Source: an uncultured Clostridia bacterium (lineage in GTDB: Bacteria; Bacillota; Clostridia; Oscillospirales; Ruminococcaceae). Taken from it: a stretch of DNA of 64,000 bases. The stretch lies in assembly GCA_947168885.1 (NCBI GenBank), contig CAMVNQ010000002.1, positions 1 to 64,000 of the forward strand, in the 5' to 3' direction. Below the pieces are notes generated by a model. That model searched no databases. It had not been told where the DNA came from and was given only the letters and a program-made list of their open reading frames with translations. A program made the position numbers and the translations under genes. The number at the start of each line of letters is the position of its first letter. The first letter of the stretch is position 1. Positions 16,383 through 24,738 of this stretch are shown in pieces.

Positions 16383-17552
16383 ATGAAAGTCTGCGGTATA
16401 GTTGCGGAGTACAATCCGTTCCACAACGGGCACAAATACCATATCGAAAAGACAAAGGAGCTCTACGGCGCAACACACATCGCTGTCGTTATGAGCGGAA
16501 ATTTCACGCAGCGCGGCGACCCTGCGATATTCGACAAGTATAAGAGAGCGGAGACTGCACTCAAAAACGGAGCCGACCTTGTTATAGAGCTCCCCGTGCC
16601 TTTCGCTCTCGGAAGCGCGGAGCAGTTCGCGTTCGGTGCCGTGTCGCTTATGAAAGACCTCGGCTGTATTGAGATGATAAGCTTCGGAAGCGAGTGCGGT
16701 GATGTGTCGCTGCTTGAAGAGACTGCCGGAGCCGTTATGTACGCGCAGCAGAACGAGGATTTCTTCAGGTACATGAGAAGCGGCGACAGCTATCCGGTCG
16801 CTCTGCAAAAGACGATAGACAAGTATTACGAGGAAGATATAATAGATGCTCTTACCGCGCCGAACAACACACTCGCGGTAGAGTATCTCAAAGCGCTCGG
16901 TGAGCTCGGCTCGACCATAAAGCCGGTTACGATAAAGCGTGTCGGTACCGACCACGACAGCGGGAAGACAAATGGATACTTCGCGTCTGCGGGTCATATC
17001 CGTAAATCGCTGCTCGCCGGCGAGGATATGAGCGCATTCGTTCCGTCGTTCCCCGACGGGTATGAAAGCAATATGGCGAAGCTTACGAATCTTGAAACAG
17101 CGATACTCGCGAAGATAAGAACGATGTCAAAGGAAGAGCTCGAAAAAGCGCCGAACGTGCTCATGGGTCTTGAAAACAGGATATACAAGGCTGCGCGCGT
17201 TTCGACAAGTCTGGCGGAGCTGTATATGCTCATCAAGACAAAGCGCTATACGATGTCGCGCATACGCCGTATAGTAATGGCGGAGTTCATCGGCATACGC
17301 AAGCTTGACCTTAAAACCCCGCCGCCGTACGTTCACATTCTCGGTATGAACGGAAAGGGAAGGGAGATACTTGCCGCGGCGCAGTGTGAGCTTCCTGTCG
17401 ATACTTCGCTCCGTGCACTTGCCGATTCCGGGCAGAAAGCGAAGCGTTTCGCGTCCCTCGAAGAGCGTGCAGGCGACCTTTACGCCCTTGCATTCGACAA
17501 AAAGCGGGTCTGCGGTCTCGATTACACCGCAAAGCCGGTGATATTACAGTAA
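16383..17552 (+). CDS. tmcAL: tRNA(Met) cytidine acetate ligase
   Basis: A 389-residue nucleotidyltransferase-fold enzyme that makes N4-acetylcytidine at the wobble base of elongator tRNA-Met from acetate and ATP. The opening MKVCGIVAEYNPFHNGH carries the HNGH motif at 14-17, and MSGNFTQRGDPAI follows. The ATG at 16383 follows AGGGGTGG; an in-frame TTG 18 bases earlier has no ribosome site. It ends just before the terminator at 17557. Confidence 0.93.
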   Translation: MKVCGIVAEYNPFHNGHKYHIEKTKELYGATHIAVVMSGNFTQRGDPAIFDKYKRAETALKNGADLVIELPVPFALGSAEQFAFGAVSLMKDLGCIEMISFGSECGDVSLLEETAGAVMYAQQNEDFFRYMRSGDSYPVALQKTIDKYYEEDIIDALTAPNNTLAVEYLKALGELGSTIKPVTIKRVGTDHDSGKTNGYFASAGHIRKSLLAGEDMSAFVPSFPDGYESNMAKLTNLETAILAKIRTMSKEELEKAPNVLMGLENRIYKAARVSTSLAELYMLIKTKRYTMSRIRRIVMAEFIGIRKLDLKTPPPYVHILGMNGKGREILAAAQCELPVDTSLRALADSGQKAKRFASLEERAGDLYALAFDKKRVCGLDYTAKPVILQ

Positions 17553-17556
17553 AAAA

Positions 17557-17587
17557 GCTCGGGAGCCGGAAGCTCCCGAGTTTTCTT
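17557..17587 (+). terminator. Terminator of ppk1-tmcAL
   Basis: CTCGGGAGC and GCTCCCGAG form the stem and are followed by TTTTCTTTG. Confidence 0.85.
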
Positions 17588-17596
17588 TGTTATTTA

Positions 17597-17754
17597 GGGT
17601 ACCTCTAAAAACCACTTTGAAAAGAGAAAATGAGATAGGCGCGTCAGATACAAGGAAAGGCGACGAAGGCAGGCTGTCGCCCGGTTAGGAGGCTTGACGC
17701 AGTAGATGATGCGGATAGCTCTTTTTCTCTCAAAATGGGTTTTTAGAGGTTCCC
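17597..17754 (+). mobile_element. MITE-like element, copy B (short form)
   Basis: The copy begins GGGTACCTCTAAAAACC and ends GGTTTTTAGAGGTTCCC after GTTTTT-type inverted termini. It is flanked by TTTA on both sides (17593-17596 and 17755-17758). Subterminal sequences are also partly complementary, so the element can form a long imperfect hairpin. It lacks the 66-bp module. Its right end changes the stop codon of the CPCC gene. Confidence 0.85.
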
Positions 17755-17946
17755 TTTATTCTGTTCGCCGTCAGAACGTCCCGTTTCTCTGTACATCTCT
17801 CTTGCTTCTGCAAGGCAAAGCTTGTTGGCTCCGCCGCGCATTCCTATGAAGCGCTCCTGTACATGGTCGCATTCCCAGCCGCAGACACGGCAGATGTCGT
17901 ACTCTTCCTCTATCGTTTTCTTGCCGCAGCAGGCACATTTCTTCAT
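17743..17946 (-). CDS. Small Cys-rich CPCC-family protein
   Basis: A 67-residue protein with CxCCG (C4, C6, C7), ICRVCGWECD (C19, C22, C26), and GGANKLCLAEAR, the pattern of the cysteine-rich CPCC family (PF14206). It is probably zinc-binding with no established role. Its last three residues and stop codon come from repeat copy B. Removing the element and one TTTA copy restores TAA directly after Lys. It follows the toxin-like lipoprotein by 13 bases, so the two are likely co-transcribed. Confidence 0.8.
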   Translation of the reverse strand: MKKCACCGKKTIEEEYDICRVCGWECDHVQERFIGMRGGANKLCLAEAREMYRETGRSDGEQNKGNL

Positions 17947-17959
17947 ATCCGCACCTCCG

Positions 17960-18727
17960 TCACTGCCTGTTCCAGTACTTTATTCCCGCACTCGGGATAA
18001 AGAATGTCCGTATATAGCCGTCCTCCGAGAGAACGAGGAAATGTCCCGTATCCTGGTCGAAGTACATATAGTCGCCGTCCTCCGAATACTTGTGCAGTAC
18101 GCGGTCGGAAGATGAGTTTATAAGCTCGTTCGCAAGTTCAAGATACTGCTCTTTCGTTATGTCTCCGAATTCCGCGCCGTGCTTTTCGTAGTGCTCGTCA
18201 TAGCGCTGCTTGTTGCGGAAAGTGTACTGCTTCGTTTCGGGAACAGTCGTTGTATCGTCGGAGCTTATCGACGTTTCCGGTGCGGTGTTCGCGTTAAGGG
18301 AGCTGATCAATTCAGCCCCTTCGCTTATTCCCGCTTCGATCTTTTCGCTTATCTCGTTCGCGAGGGCGTCAAGGCTTTCCGACATGGAGCTCACATCGAC
18401 TGTGGTGACTGTGGTCATAGCATTGGCTGCTTCATCTATTGCCGACGTGATCTTGTCACCGACCATATCCCTTACGCTGCTGACCTGTTCGGATATCTGA
18501 TCTCTTGCGCTGTCGGCAGCACTTGCGGCTTCGGACATACCGCTCTTGATCTCGCTCAGACCGTCGTTGATCGCGCTTCCTATCTCATTGCCGACAGAGG
18601 TTGCCACCGCGTCGATAAGCTTTGAAGCGGAATCAGCGATCTTTCCGCAGGAGCAGAACAGCATCACCGATACGAGTGTAAGCGCGAATATCTTTAATAT
18701 ACCCGTTTTTGCGATTTTTTTCATCAT
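17960..18727 (-). CDS. Lipoprotein with nuclease-toxin-like C-terminal domain
   Basis: A 255-residue lipoprotein. The signal ends in the lipobox FCSC with C27. Residues 33-130 are Ala/Ser/Glu-rich and predicted coiled coil. A Thr-rich linker follows. Residues 165-255 have the pattern HYEKHGAEFG, EYLELANELI, YFDQDTGHFLVL, DGYIRTFF and GIKYWNRQ. This resembles the BECR-fold (Barnase/EndoU/ColicinE5/RelE) nuclease-like domains of secreted toxins. Toxicity is not established. The downstream CPCC protein could be a partner. Confidence 0.65.
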   Translation of the reverse strand: MMKKIAKTGILKIFALTLVSVMLFCSCGKIADSASKLIDAVATSVGNEIGSAINDGLSEIKSGMSEAASAADSARDQISEQVSSVRDMVGDKITSAIDEAANAMTTVTTVDVSSMSESLDALANEISEKIEAGISEGAELISSLNANTAPETSISSDDTTTVPETKQYTFRNKQRYDEHYEKHGAEFGDITKEQYLELANELINSSSDRVLHKYSEDGDYMYFDQDTGHFLVLSEDGYIRTFFIPSAGIKYWNRQ

Positions 18728-18746
18728 ATCATCTCCGGTTATTTAT

Positions 18747-18779
18747 GGGAATCTCTAAAAATCCATTTTAGAGGTACCC
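18747..18779. mobile_element. MITE remnant, copy D (terminal repeats only)
   Basis: A 33-bp relic made only of the two termini: GGGAATCTCTAAAAATCC joined to ATTTTAGAGGTACCC. It is flanked by TTAT on both sides (18743-18746 and 18780-18783). It lies between the GH27 stop codon and the start of the lipoprotein gene. Confidence 0.8.
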
Positions 18780-20045
18780 TTATGAAAGTCTGAATGCCTT
18801 AGCGCCGTGTGGAGCTACGCGGACGTTTATCTTATCCTTGATCGGAGCTTTAAGCCCGCTCCAGAGTTCACAGCAGATACTTCCTTCCGGAAGTTCGAGG
18901 TCTCTGAGTTCTATACCGATCTTGCTCTCTGTTCCGCCGCAGTTGAATATGGCTGCATACTCTCCGCCTTCGGAACAGCCCGCTTTCCACAGGATAAATT
19001 CGTTTCCGTCGATGTTCCGACGCCATACCTGATGCGCGTTTCTGGCGTTGCTGTGCATTTTGAGTATCTCTGTGTTCGTGAGTAACTTCTTTGTGAACTC
19101 ATCGCATTTCGTGAGATCGCCGCCTATGAACAGGGGAGAGCGGAAAATGCTCCAGAGCGTCATCATAGTTATCTGTTCATCCTGCGTGAAGTTTGTGAAA
19201 CCGTTCGGATCATAGTCCTGACGGATAGCACCGACAGGAAGCATATCCGCGTCCGGCCAGCGTCCCGCGCCGGTGTGTATGCTCCACTTTTCCGCGCGCT
19301 CGAACATTGCGTAGAGAAGTTCCCACTTATCCCAGAAATCATCGGTTATGCGCCACATATTTGCGGTCTGTTTGAAGAGCTCTGCTTTTTCGAGCGGCGC
19401 GGGTCCGGGCGATAAGCTGAGCACCATTTCTATCGGACAATTATCAACGGCTCTGCTTATGAGCTTGAGTTCGTCCTCGCACTGAGGGAACTCTCTTGCG
19501 ATATCATCGCATTTTATGAAATCTACGCCCCACTTCGCGTAGAGACGAATGATGCTGTCATAGTAAGCTTTAGCGCCGTCTTTTGTCGGGTCGATGCCGT
19601 ACATATCGGTGTTCCACGCACAGATGCTGTCGGTTTTTACGATGTCTCTTGCCGTTCTGTCGGAGCCGTAGATCGGTGTGTTGCGCTGTACAGCCTGTCT
19701 CGGTATGCCGCGCATTATGTGGATACCGAATTTCAGACCGAGGGAGTGGATATACTCCGCAAGCGGCTCAAATCCCTTTCCGCCCGCCGATGACGGAAAT
19801 CTGTTCTCTGCGGGTATAAGGCGGGAATACTCGTCCATGGCGAGTTCGCAGTAAGGTTCATATTCGTGGTTCTTTGCGCCCGGTGCGCTCCACTGAATAT
19901 CAACGACGACATACTCATAGCCGTACTGCTTTAAATTCTGCGCGATGAATTCGGCATTCTTACGGACGGTGTCCTCGTTTACCGCCGCACCCCAGCAGTC
20001 CCAGCTGTTCCAGCCCATAGGGGCGGTCTTTGTGTAATACAGCAT
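18780..20045 (-). CDS. GH27 alpha-galactosidase
   Basis: A 421-residue glycoside hydrolase of family 27 that would release terminal alpha-galactose. The opening APMGWNSWD is diagnostic. The nucleophile lies in FIKCDD (D180) and the acid/base in WRITDD (about D236). WPDADMLPVG follows. No signal peptide is seen, so it acts in the cytoplasm on imported oligosaccharides. AGGAGGG precedes the ATG. It is the second gene after the GH43 gene (23-base gap). Some GH27 members are beta-L-arabinopyranosidases, which would fit the GH43 neighbour. Confidence 0.9.
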   Translation of the reverse strand: MLYYTKTAPMGWNSWDCWGAAVNEDTVRKNAEFIAQNLKQYGYEYVVVDIQWSAPGAKNHEYEPYCELAMDEYSRLIPAENRFPSSAGGKGFEPLAEYIHSLGLKFGIHIMRGIPRQAVQRNTPIYGSDRTARDIVKTDSICAWNTDMYGIDPTKDGAKAYYDSIIRLYAKWGVDFIKCDDIAREFPQCEDELKLISRAVDNCPIEMVLSLSPGPAPLEKAELFKQTANMWRITDDFWDKWELLYAMFERAEKWSIHTGAGRWPDADMLPVGAIRQDYDPNGFTNFTQDEQITMMTLWSIFRSPLFIGGDLTKCDEFTKKLLTNTEILKMHSNARNAHQVWRRNIDGNEFILWKAGCSEGGEYAAIFNCGGTESKIGIELRDLELPEGSICCELWSGLKAPIKDKINVRVAPHGAKAFRLS

Positions 20046-20068
20046 ATTTGTCCCTCCTGAATAGATTA

Positions 20069-21532
20069 TTATTCATACTTTATTTCAAGATCGGTGAATT
20101 CGGCGGTATTGTTACCTATCGCATAAAGACCTATGACTGTTCCGGTAAATCCGCCGCAGACCTCGCTCGAAAGATACTTGGACTCTGCGCTTCCTATCAT
20201 GAATCCGTTCACCATGAACACATAGCCGCAGTTGTCCGCCGCTATGGAAATGTTGACAGCTCCGCCGCCGAGATAAGCCTTGGTCTGTTCGTGCTTCAGA
20301 CCGCCTATATTCAGACGGAGCACCGCTTCAAATCCGTTTTCTGTCTGACGCACCGCTATATCGTAATGCTCGCTCTCGCAGTAGTAGAGCGATATGCCCG
20401 CTTCACCGCCGTCTGCGAGAACACGTACTTTCATATTGAAGTTGAAGTCGCGCTGGTGCATACAGATAAATGTCGGTGATTCCATAGTGTCGAGCGTTGT
20501 ATCCGTGCCTTTGAGCGTTATCGAATCCTTGCCGAAAATGTAGTTGTCGGGGTCTGGAGTCCTGAGGTACTGCCAGTCGATATTCCAGAGCGTGTTCTCG
20601 AAGGTGAATACACTCTTTTCATGCTGTTCAAAGTCGCCTTCAATATCGTAGTATTCGTCGCAGGTGCCGTCATGTCCCGCCGTGAACCAGCCGTCCGCGC
20701 CGAAGCGAACCGGGATAAGGAATACCTCGCGCCCGAGGTGGTGATAGGTCATCCACGGGTGTATCTGCCTGAAACCGAGACAGAGTATGTGCCAGCCGCC
20801 GTTCTTGTCCTGTATCAGGTCGCCGTGACCGATACCCTGTATTACATACGGAGCCTTGTTGCGGTTGGTAAGCACGGGGTTGTCGAGATAGCCGGTGAAA
20901 GGTCCCCAGACGTTCTCGGAACGCGCATAGGTTATCATGTGACCGTATTCCGTGCCGCCTTCTGCCGCCATAAGATAGTAGTATCCGTTTATCTTATATA
21001 AGTGCGGACCTTCGAGGAATCTTCCGCCCGAACCGCGCCAGATACATCTGCTCTCGGAGAGCTTGCGTCCGGTCGCTATATCTATCTCACACTGCACTAT
21101 ACCGCCTATGCCGCTGTCGTCCGTGCCGTTGCTCATGAAATACACACGTCCGTCGTCAAAGAGAAGGGAAGGGTCGATACCGTCCTGATCGACGACTATC
21201 GGGTCTGACCATTCTCCGTAGATGTCGTCCGTCCACACATAGAAATTCTGATGTGTGGTGTTGTTGGTGGTCACGAGATAGAAACGTCCGTTGTTGAATC
21301 GAAGTGTCGGCGCGAACATACCGCCGTTCGTATTCGTTCCTGCGAGCTTTATCTGCTCGGGACGCGTGAAAGCGAAGCCTATCGGTGTCCAGTTCACAAG
21401 GTCGTCGCTCTCGAAAAGCGGACCTGCGGGGAAGTAGTTGAACGAGCTTGACGCAAGGTAATACTTTCCGTTTGCGAAGCATACCGACGGATCCGGATAA
21501 AAGCCTTTGATAACGGGATTTCTGTATTTCAT
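20069..21532 (-). CDS. GH43 beta-xylosidase/arabinofuranosidase
   Basis: A 487-residue family 43 enzyme. The opening NPVIKGFYPDPS holds the base D14, GIDPS holds D120, and FLEGPHLY holds the acid E174. A C-terminal beta-sandwich (about 320-487) is typical of xylosidase-type members. No signal peptide is present, so it works in the cytoplasm. The ATG at 21532 is chosen for AAGGAG just upstream; an in-frame extension lacks one. It is transcribed divergently from the solute-binding lipoprotein. Confidence 0.88.
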   Translation of the reverse strand: MKYRNPVIKGFYPDPSVCFANGKYYLASSSFNYFPAGPLFESDDLVNWTPIGFAFTRPEQIKLAGTNTNGGMFAPTLRFNNGRFYLVTTNNTTHQNFYVWTDDIYGEWSDPIVVDQDGIDPSLLFDDGRVYFMSNGTDDSGIGGIVQCEIDIATGRKLSESRCIWRGSGGRFLEGPHLYKINGYYYLMAAEGGTEYGHMITYARSENVWGPFTGYLDNPVLTNRNKAPYVIQGIGHGDLIQDKNGGWHILCLGFRQIHPWMTYHHLGREVFLIPVRFGADGWFTAGHDGTCDEYYDIEGDFEQHEKSVFTFENTLWNIDWQYLRTPDPDNYIFGKDSITLKGTDTTLDTMESPTFICMHQRDFNFNMKVRVLADGGEAGISLYYCESEHYDIAVRQTENGFEAVLRLNIGGLKHEQTKAYLGGGAVNISIAADNCGYVFMVNGFMIGSAESKYLSSEVCGGFTGTVIGLYAIGNNTAEFTDLEIKYE

Positions 21533-21636
21533 TTCCAGTCTCCTTGGGATTTTTGATATTGTCTGCTCCGTTTTTGTCCGGAAAAGACGCATTTTACACC
21601 TTTTTGAGCGATTGTTAAGTTAATAACGGATTTCGT

Positions 21637-21649
21637 TTAAGTAAATTAA
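21637..21649 (-). promoter_or_regulatory. Shared 13-mer in GH43 leader
   Basis: TTAAGTAAATTAA occurs here in the leader of the GH43 gene and identically at 14035-14047 in the leader of the EAL gene. Each is followed by a second, related copy (TTAACTTAA or TTTACTTAA on the minus strand). It may be a regulator half-site. Confidence 0.35.
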
Positions 21650-21677
21650 CATGCTGTAAAGTGAAATGTTATAAATA

Positions 21678-21706
21678 ATTATAATATCATTTATGGAATT
21701 TGTCAA
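21678..21706 (-). promoter_or_regulatory. Promoter of GH43-GH27
   Basis: On the minus strand TTGACA (21701-21706) and TATAAT (21678-21683) are 17 bases apart. The -35 box abuts that of the divergent promoter at 21707. Confidence 0.8.
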
Positions 21707-21735
21707 TTGTTTTTATGCATAAATCCGAGTATAAT
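21707..21735 (+). promoter_or_regulatory. Promoter of the solute-binding lipoprotein
   Basis: TTGTTT (21707-21712) and TATAAT (21730-21735) are 17 bases apart. The weak -35 and the abutting divergent promoter suggest joint control by a regulator. Confidence 0.65.
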
Positions 21736-21758
21736 TGAATTGTGATATTATATTATGT

Positions 21759-21785
21759 ACAAGTCCGCATTTAATGCGGACTTGT
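21759..21785 (+). promoter_or_regulatory. Perfect inverted repeat in the 5' leader
   Basis: ACAAGTCCGCAT and ATGCGGACTTGT form a perfect 12-bp stem with a 3-base loop. It lies between the promoter and the ribosome site AAGGAGGAG (from 21795). It has no T-run, so it is more likely an operator or a stabilising mRNA hairpin than a terminator. Confidence 0.6.
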
Positions 21786-21808
21786 GACCGCGTTAAGGAG
21801 GAGCATTT

Positions 21809-23320
21809 ATGAAGAAATACGGAAAACTGATCGCCGGCGCACTTGCGTTAACTACTGTAATTGGCGCAGCATCCTGCGGCGGAGGCGGCGGAAGACCTGC
21901 CGGCACGGAAGCGTCTGGTGATGCAGCTTCTACAACTGCAGCTACAACCACGACTGTTGAGCTTACCACAGCCGAGACTTTCGGTCAGAACGAAGGCGTT
22001 CAGGACGCGGCTTCTTCCGTTACTGTAGAAGAAGATATTCACCCGCAGAAAAAGCTCATATTCCTTTCCTCGTGGTATAATGAGGAGAATACACCGGAAT
22101 ACGAGATATTCAGACAGAACTACGGTGTCCCCGAGGAAGGCGATGTTTCCTACGGCGATTACAAGGATTCGATAATAGTATGGAACAGCTACGCTTACGG
22201 TACAGGCTATGACAAGCTCGCACAGCTCGTTGCTTCGGGCGATTCCCCCGATATGTACGAGTTCACGACGCTTTGCTTCCCGTTCACAGCTTACAGAAAG
22301 ATGTTCCAGCCTATCGATGACATCATCGATATGAGCGGCCCCGAGTGGGACGGCTATCGTGAGATCAGCCAGAAGATAACCTACGGCGGAAAGATGTACT
22401 GCCCCGTAAACCAGCTTCGTGTGGAAGACCTCTGGTACTACCGCAAGAGCGTCATCGAAGAAGCAGGTCTCCAGGATCCTTACGAGCTCTTCCTTGCAGG
22501 CGAGTGGGACTGGGATCACGTTCTCGATTACGGTAAGCAGTTCCAGCAGACTGGCGAGAAGAAGTATCTCGTTGACGGCTGGTACATAACACAGGGCTTC
22601 TTCGGTTCTTCCGGAATCCCGCTTATCGGAATGGACGACAGCGGCAAGATCGTCAATAACCTTTACAACCCCGATATAGAGCGTGCAGCTGGTGTCATCA
22701 GAACACTCTGTGAGCAGAACTACCGTTACCCGCTCGTAGAGAACGGCTGGTCGGTAAACGACAAGGCATGGCTCGCCGGCGATACTCTGTTCTTAACGAA
22801 CGGCGACTGGTTCTGGAGAGGCGACCTCTATAACTACGCTAAGCGCGGAAGAGTTGAGATAGACGATGTATTCTTCGTTCCTACACCCAAGAACCCGAAC
22901 GCTGACGGTCACCCCTGCGATTACGACGTATTCGGCTATGCACTCTGCTCCGGTTCCACTAACTACGATACATACAAGGCTTGGAACAAGTGCCTTATGC
23001 TCGCTAAGTCCGATGAGGCCGTAAAGGCAGCAGGCAAGGCGCAGGATTTCGAGAACTACAAGTGGACAGAAGAAGCTTACGATCTTCTCTGGAACAACTT
23101 TGAAGATCCGGCAAATACCACCCTTACTCCTGTATTTGACTTCAGCTACGGTGTAGGTACAGACGGTATCCACGGAACCACAGGCGACGAGCCTATGGAT
23201 CACATCGTAAAGAAGCCTATCGACGATATGTCCGTTCCGTCCTTTGAGCAGGCTCGTGAAGAGTACGCAAATGTCGTAAATACAAATATCGACGAAGTAA
23301 ACGCAGCTCTTGGTTTCTAA
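21809..23320 (+). CDS. ABC-type sugar solute-binding lipoprotein
   Basis: A 503-residue extracellular solute-binding protein of the family 1 type. The signal ends at C23 (AASC), followed by Gly and Thr-rich linker residues to about 75. The binding fold carries SGDSPDMYEF, WYYRKSVIEEAG and GEWDWD segments typical of carbohydrate binders. No permease or ATPase gene is adjacent, so it must work with a transporter elsewhere. Divergence from GH43/GH27 suggests a plant oligosaccharide ligand. A terminator follows at 23331. Confidence 0.85.
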   Translation: MKKYGKLIAGALALTTVIGAASCGGGGGRPAGTEASGDAASTTAATTTTVELTTAETFGQNEGVQDAASSVTVEEDIHPQKKLIFLSSWYNEENTPEYEIFRQNYGVPEEGDVSYGDYKDSIIVWNSYAYGTGYDKLAQLVASGDSPDMYEFTTLCFPFTAYRKMFQPIDDIIDMSGPEWDGYREISQKITYGGKMYCPVNQLRVEDLWYYRKSVIEEAGLQDPYELFLAGEWDWDHVLDYGKQFQQTGEKKYLVDGWYITQGFFGSSGIPLIGMDDSGKIVNNLYNPDIERAAGVIRTLCEQNYRYPLVENGWSVNDKAWLAGDTLFLTNGDWFWRGDLYNYAKRGRVEIDDVFFVPTPKNPNADGHPCDYDVFGYALCSGSTNYDTYKAWNKCLMLAKSDEAVKAAGKAQDFENYKWTEEAYDLLWNNFEDPANTTLTPVFDFSYGVGTDGIHGTTGDEPMDHIVKKPIDDMSVPSFEQAREEYANVVNTNIDEVNAALGF

Positions 23321-23330
23321 AATGAAACAA

Positions 23331-23363
23331 AACAGCTCCTTCCTTTCGGGGGAGCTGTTTTTT
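23331..23363 (+). terminator. Terminator of the solute-binding gene
   Basis: AACAGCTCC and GGAGCTGTT form the stem around a C/T-rich loop and are followed by TTTTT. Confidence 0.85.
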
Positions 23364-23407
23364 CGTTTTATGTACAAAAAGAAAACCGCTAAAATGTTTG
23401 TTTCTTA

Positions 23408-23437
23408 TTGACAGAGACATACAAAAAATGTTATAAT
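23408..23437 (+). promoter_or_regulatory. Promoter of rubrerythrin
   Basis: TTGACA (23408-23413) and TATAAT (23432-23437) are 18 bases apart; both hexamers are consensus. Confidence 0.8.
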
Positions 23438-23480
23438 AAATCAGCAGAAATGCACACAACATAAACGGAGGTACATAATT

Positions 23481-24014
23481 ATGGAATTAAAAGGCTCAAA
23501 GACCGAACAGAATCTTCTTACCGCTTTTGCCGGAGAATCTCAGGCTCGCAACAAGTACACCTACTTCGCTTCCGTGGCGAAGAAAGAGGGTTATGAGCAG
23601 ATAGCCGCTATCTTCGAGGCTACCGCAAATAACGAGAAAGAGCACGCAAAGCTCTGGTTCAAGGCGTTGGGTGAGCTTGGCGATACAGCAAAGAACCTTG
23701 CCGCTGCGGCAGACGGCGAGAACTACGAGTGGTCCGATATGTACGAAAGATTTGCGAAGGAAGCCGAGGAAGAAGGCTTCACAAAGCTCGCCGCACAGTT
23801 CAAAATGGTCGGAGCTATCGAAAAGCATCACGAAGAAAGATACCGTGCTCTCCTCAACAACATCGAGATGCAGAAAGTATTTGAAAAGAGCGAAGAGACG
23901 ATGTGGGAATGCCGCAACTGCGGTCACCTTGTTATCGGCAAGAAGGCTCCGCAGGTATGTCCCGTATGCAATCACCCGCAGAGCTTCTTCGAGGTAAGAA
24001 AAGAAAACTATTGA
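23481..24014 (+). CDS. rbr: Rubrerythrin
   Basis: A 177-residue peroxide-reducing non-haem iron protein of anaerobes. The ferritin-like four-helix domain (1-135) carries [19 protein letters not shown] and EKHHEERY, the di-iron ligands. The C-terminal rubredoxin domain carries CRNCG and CPVCNHPQ. It is a single-gene unit with its own consensus promoter and a hairpin downstream, which suits a highly expressed stress protein. Confidence 0.96.
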   Translation: MELKGSKTEQNLLTAFAGESQARNKYTYFASVAKKEGYEQIAAIFEATANNEKEHAKLWFKALGELGDTAKNLAAAADGENYEWSDMYERFAKEAEEEGFTKLAAQFKMVGAIEKHHEERYRALLNNIEMQKVFEKSEETMWECRNCGHLVIGKKAPQVCPVCNHPQSFFEVRKENY

Positions 24015-24071
24015 TCTGAAAAGAATAAGCGACAGTCCCCCGTCTAAGGCGGAACGTGGGAAAGAAGTTTT

Positions 24072-24101
24072 GCCCCCGAGCGTTGAAAGGCGCTCGGGGG
24101 C
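24072..24101. terminator. GC-rich hairpin after rubrerythrin
   Basis: GCCCCCGAGCG and CGCTCGGGGGC form a perfect 11-bp stem with an 8-base loop between two convergent genes. The trailing T-run is weak on both strands. Confidence 0.7.
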
Positions 24102-24128
24102 ATTATGTTTATTCTTTGCTAAGATAAA

Positions 24129-24578
24129 TCAGAATTTAGCATAGGGTTTGTTATGTTTATTTGCCCTAATGTATAAATAATGATCGGCTTCATCTATAAG
24201 CTGCTTCAATTCTTTTCTTCTACGCTCAAAATCTGTTTCGGAATCTTCATAAACGAACCATTTTACCCAGTCTTCAAAATTATCTCTGAAGTCATTCAAT
24301 AACATATATGTAATATCCATAAAATCAAGATCTTCTATGGTTTTGAGACTTCGGTTTAATTCTTCATCTTCAATTATTATATGTGTACTGTAATAGTATG
24401 TAACTATTATGCTGTTGCTCCCTTCCTCTTCAATATAAAGCGATATTGGTAACCCATATTCAAGACCATTTTTACAAGCTCTAAGCCAATCAAACGGTAC
24501 ATCATCTAAATTACTTGCACTTGTTTTGAAGTCACCTAATGTAACTTCAGACCAACCATAACGAGGTTTTGACAACAT
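24129..24578 (-). CDS. Hypothetical acidic protein, AT-rich gene
   Basis: A 149-residue soluble acidic protein I do not recognise. Aromatic and acidic residues dominate, with a Lys/Arg/Glu-rich helix near the C terminus. The gene uses many AT-ending codons, unlike the GC-ending neighbours, which suggests recent acquisition. Size and composition are like small immunity proteins, but no toxin gene is adjacent. It has a consensus promoter at 24617-24645 and GGGAG before the ATG, so it is probably expressed alone. Confidence 0.65.
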   Translation of the reverse strand: MLSKPRYGWSEVTLGDFKTSASNLDDVPFDWLRACKNGLEYGLPISLYIEEEGSNSIIVTYYYSTHIIIEDEELNRSLKTIEDLDFMDITYMLLNDFRDNFEDWVKWFVYEDSETDFERRRKELKQLIDEADHYLYIRANKHNKPYAKF

Positions 24579-24616
24579 TTTTTCACTCCCTTAAATTCCG
24601 ATTTATCTTAATAACA

Positions 24617-24645
24617 ATTATAGCACACTGTTTAAGCTCTGTCAA
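24617..24645 (-). promoter_or_regulatory. Promoter of the 149-aa gene
   Basis: On the minus strand TTGACA (24640-24645) and TATAAT (24617-24622) are 17 bases apart, both consensus. Confidence 0.8.
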
Positions 24646-24659
24646 ATCAAACGCAAAGA

Positions 24660-24686
24660 GACTTCCGACACCAAGCATCGGAAGTC
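24660..24686 (-). terminator. Terminator of the yfmFH-lgt-folD operon
   Basis: GACTTCCGA and TCGGAAGTC form a perfect 9-bp stem with a 9-base loop, followed on the minus strand by TCTCTTTG. Confidence 0.7.
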
Positions 24687-24738
24687 TATGATAATACTTC
24701 TTTATCGCGCCCTACTTTATGACGGGGGACTGTTGATA

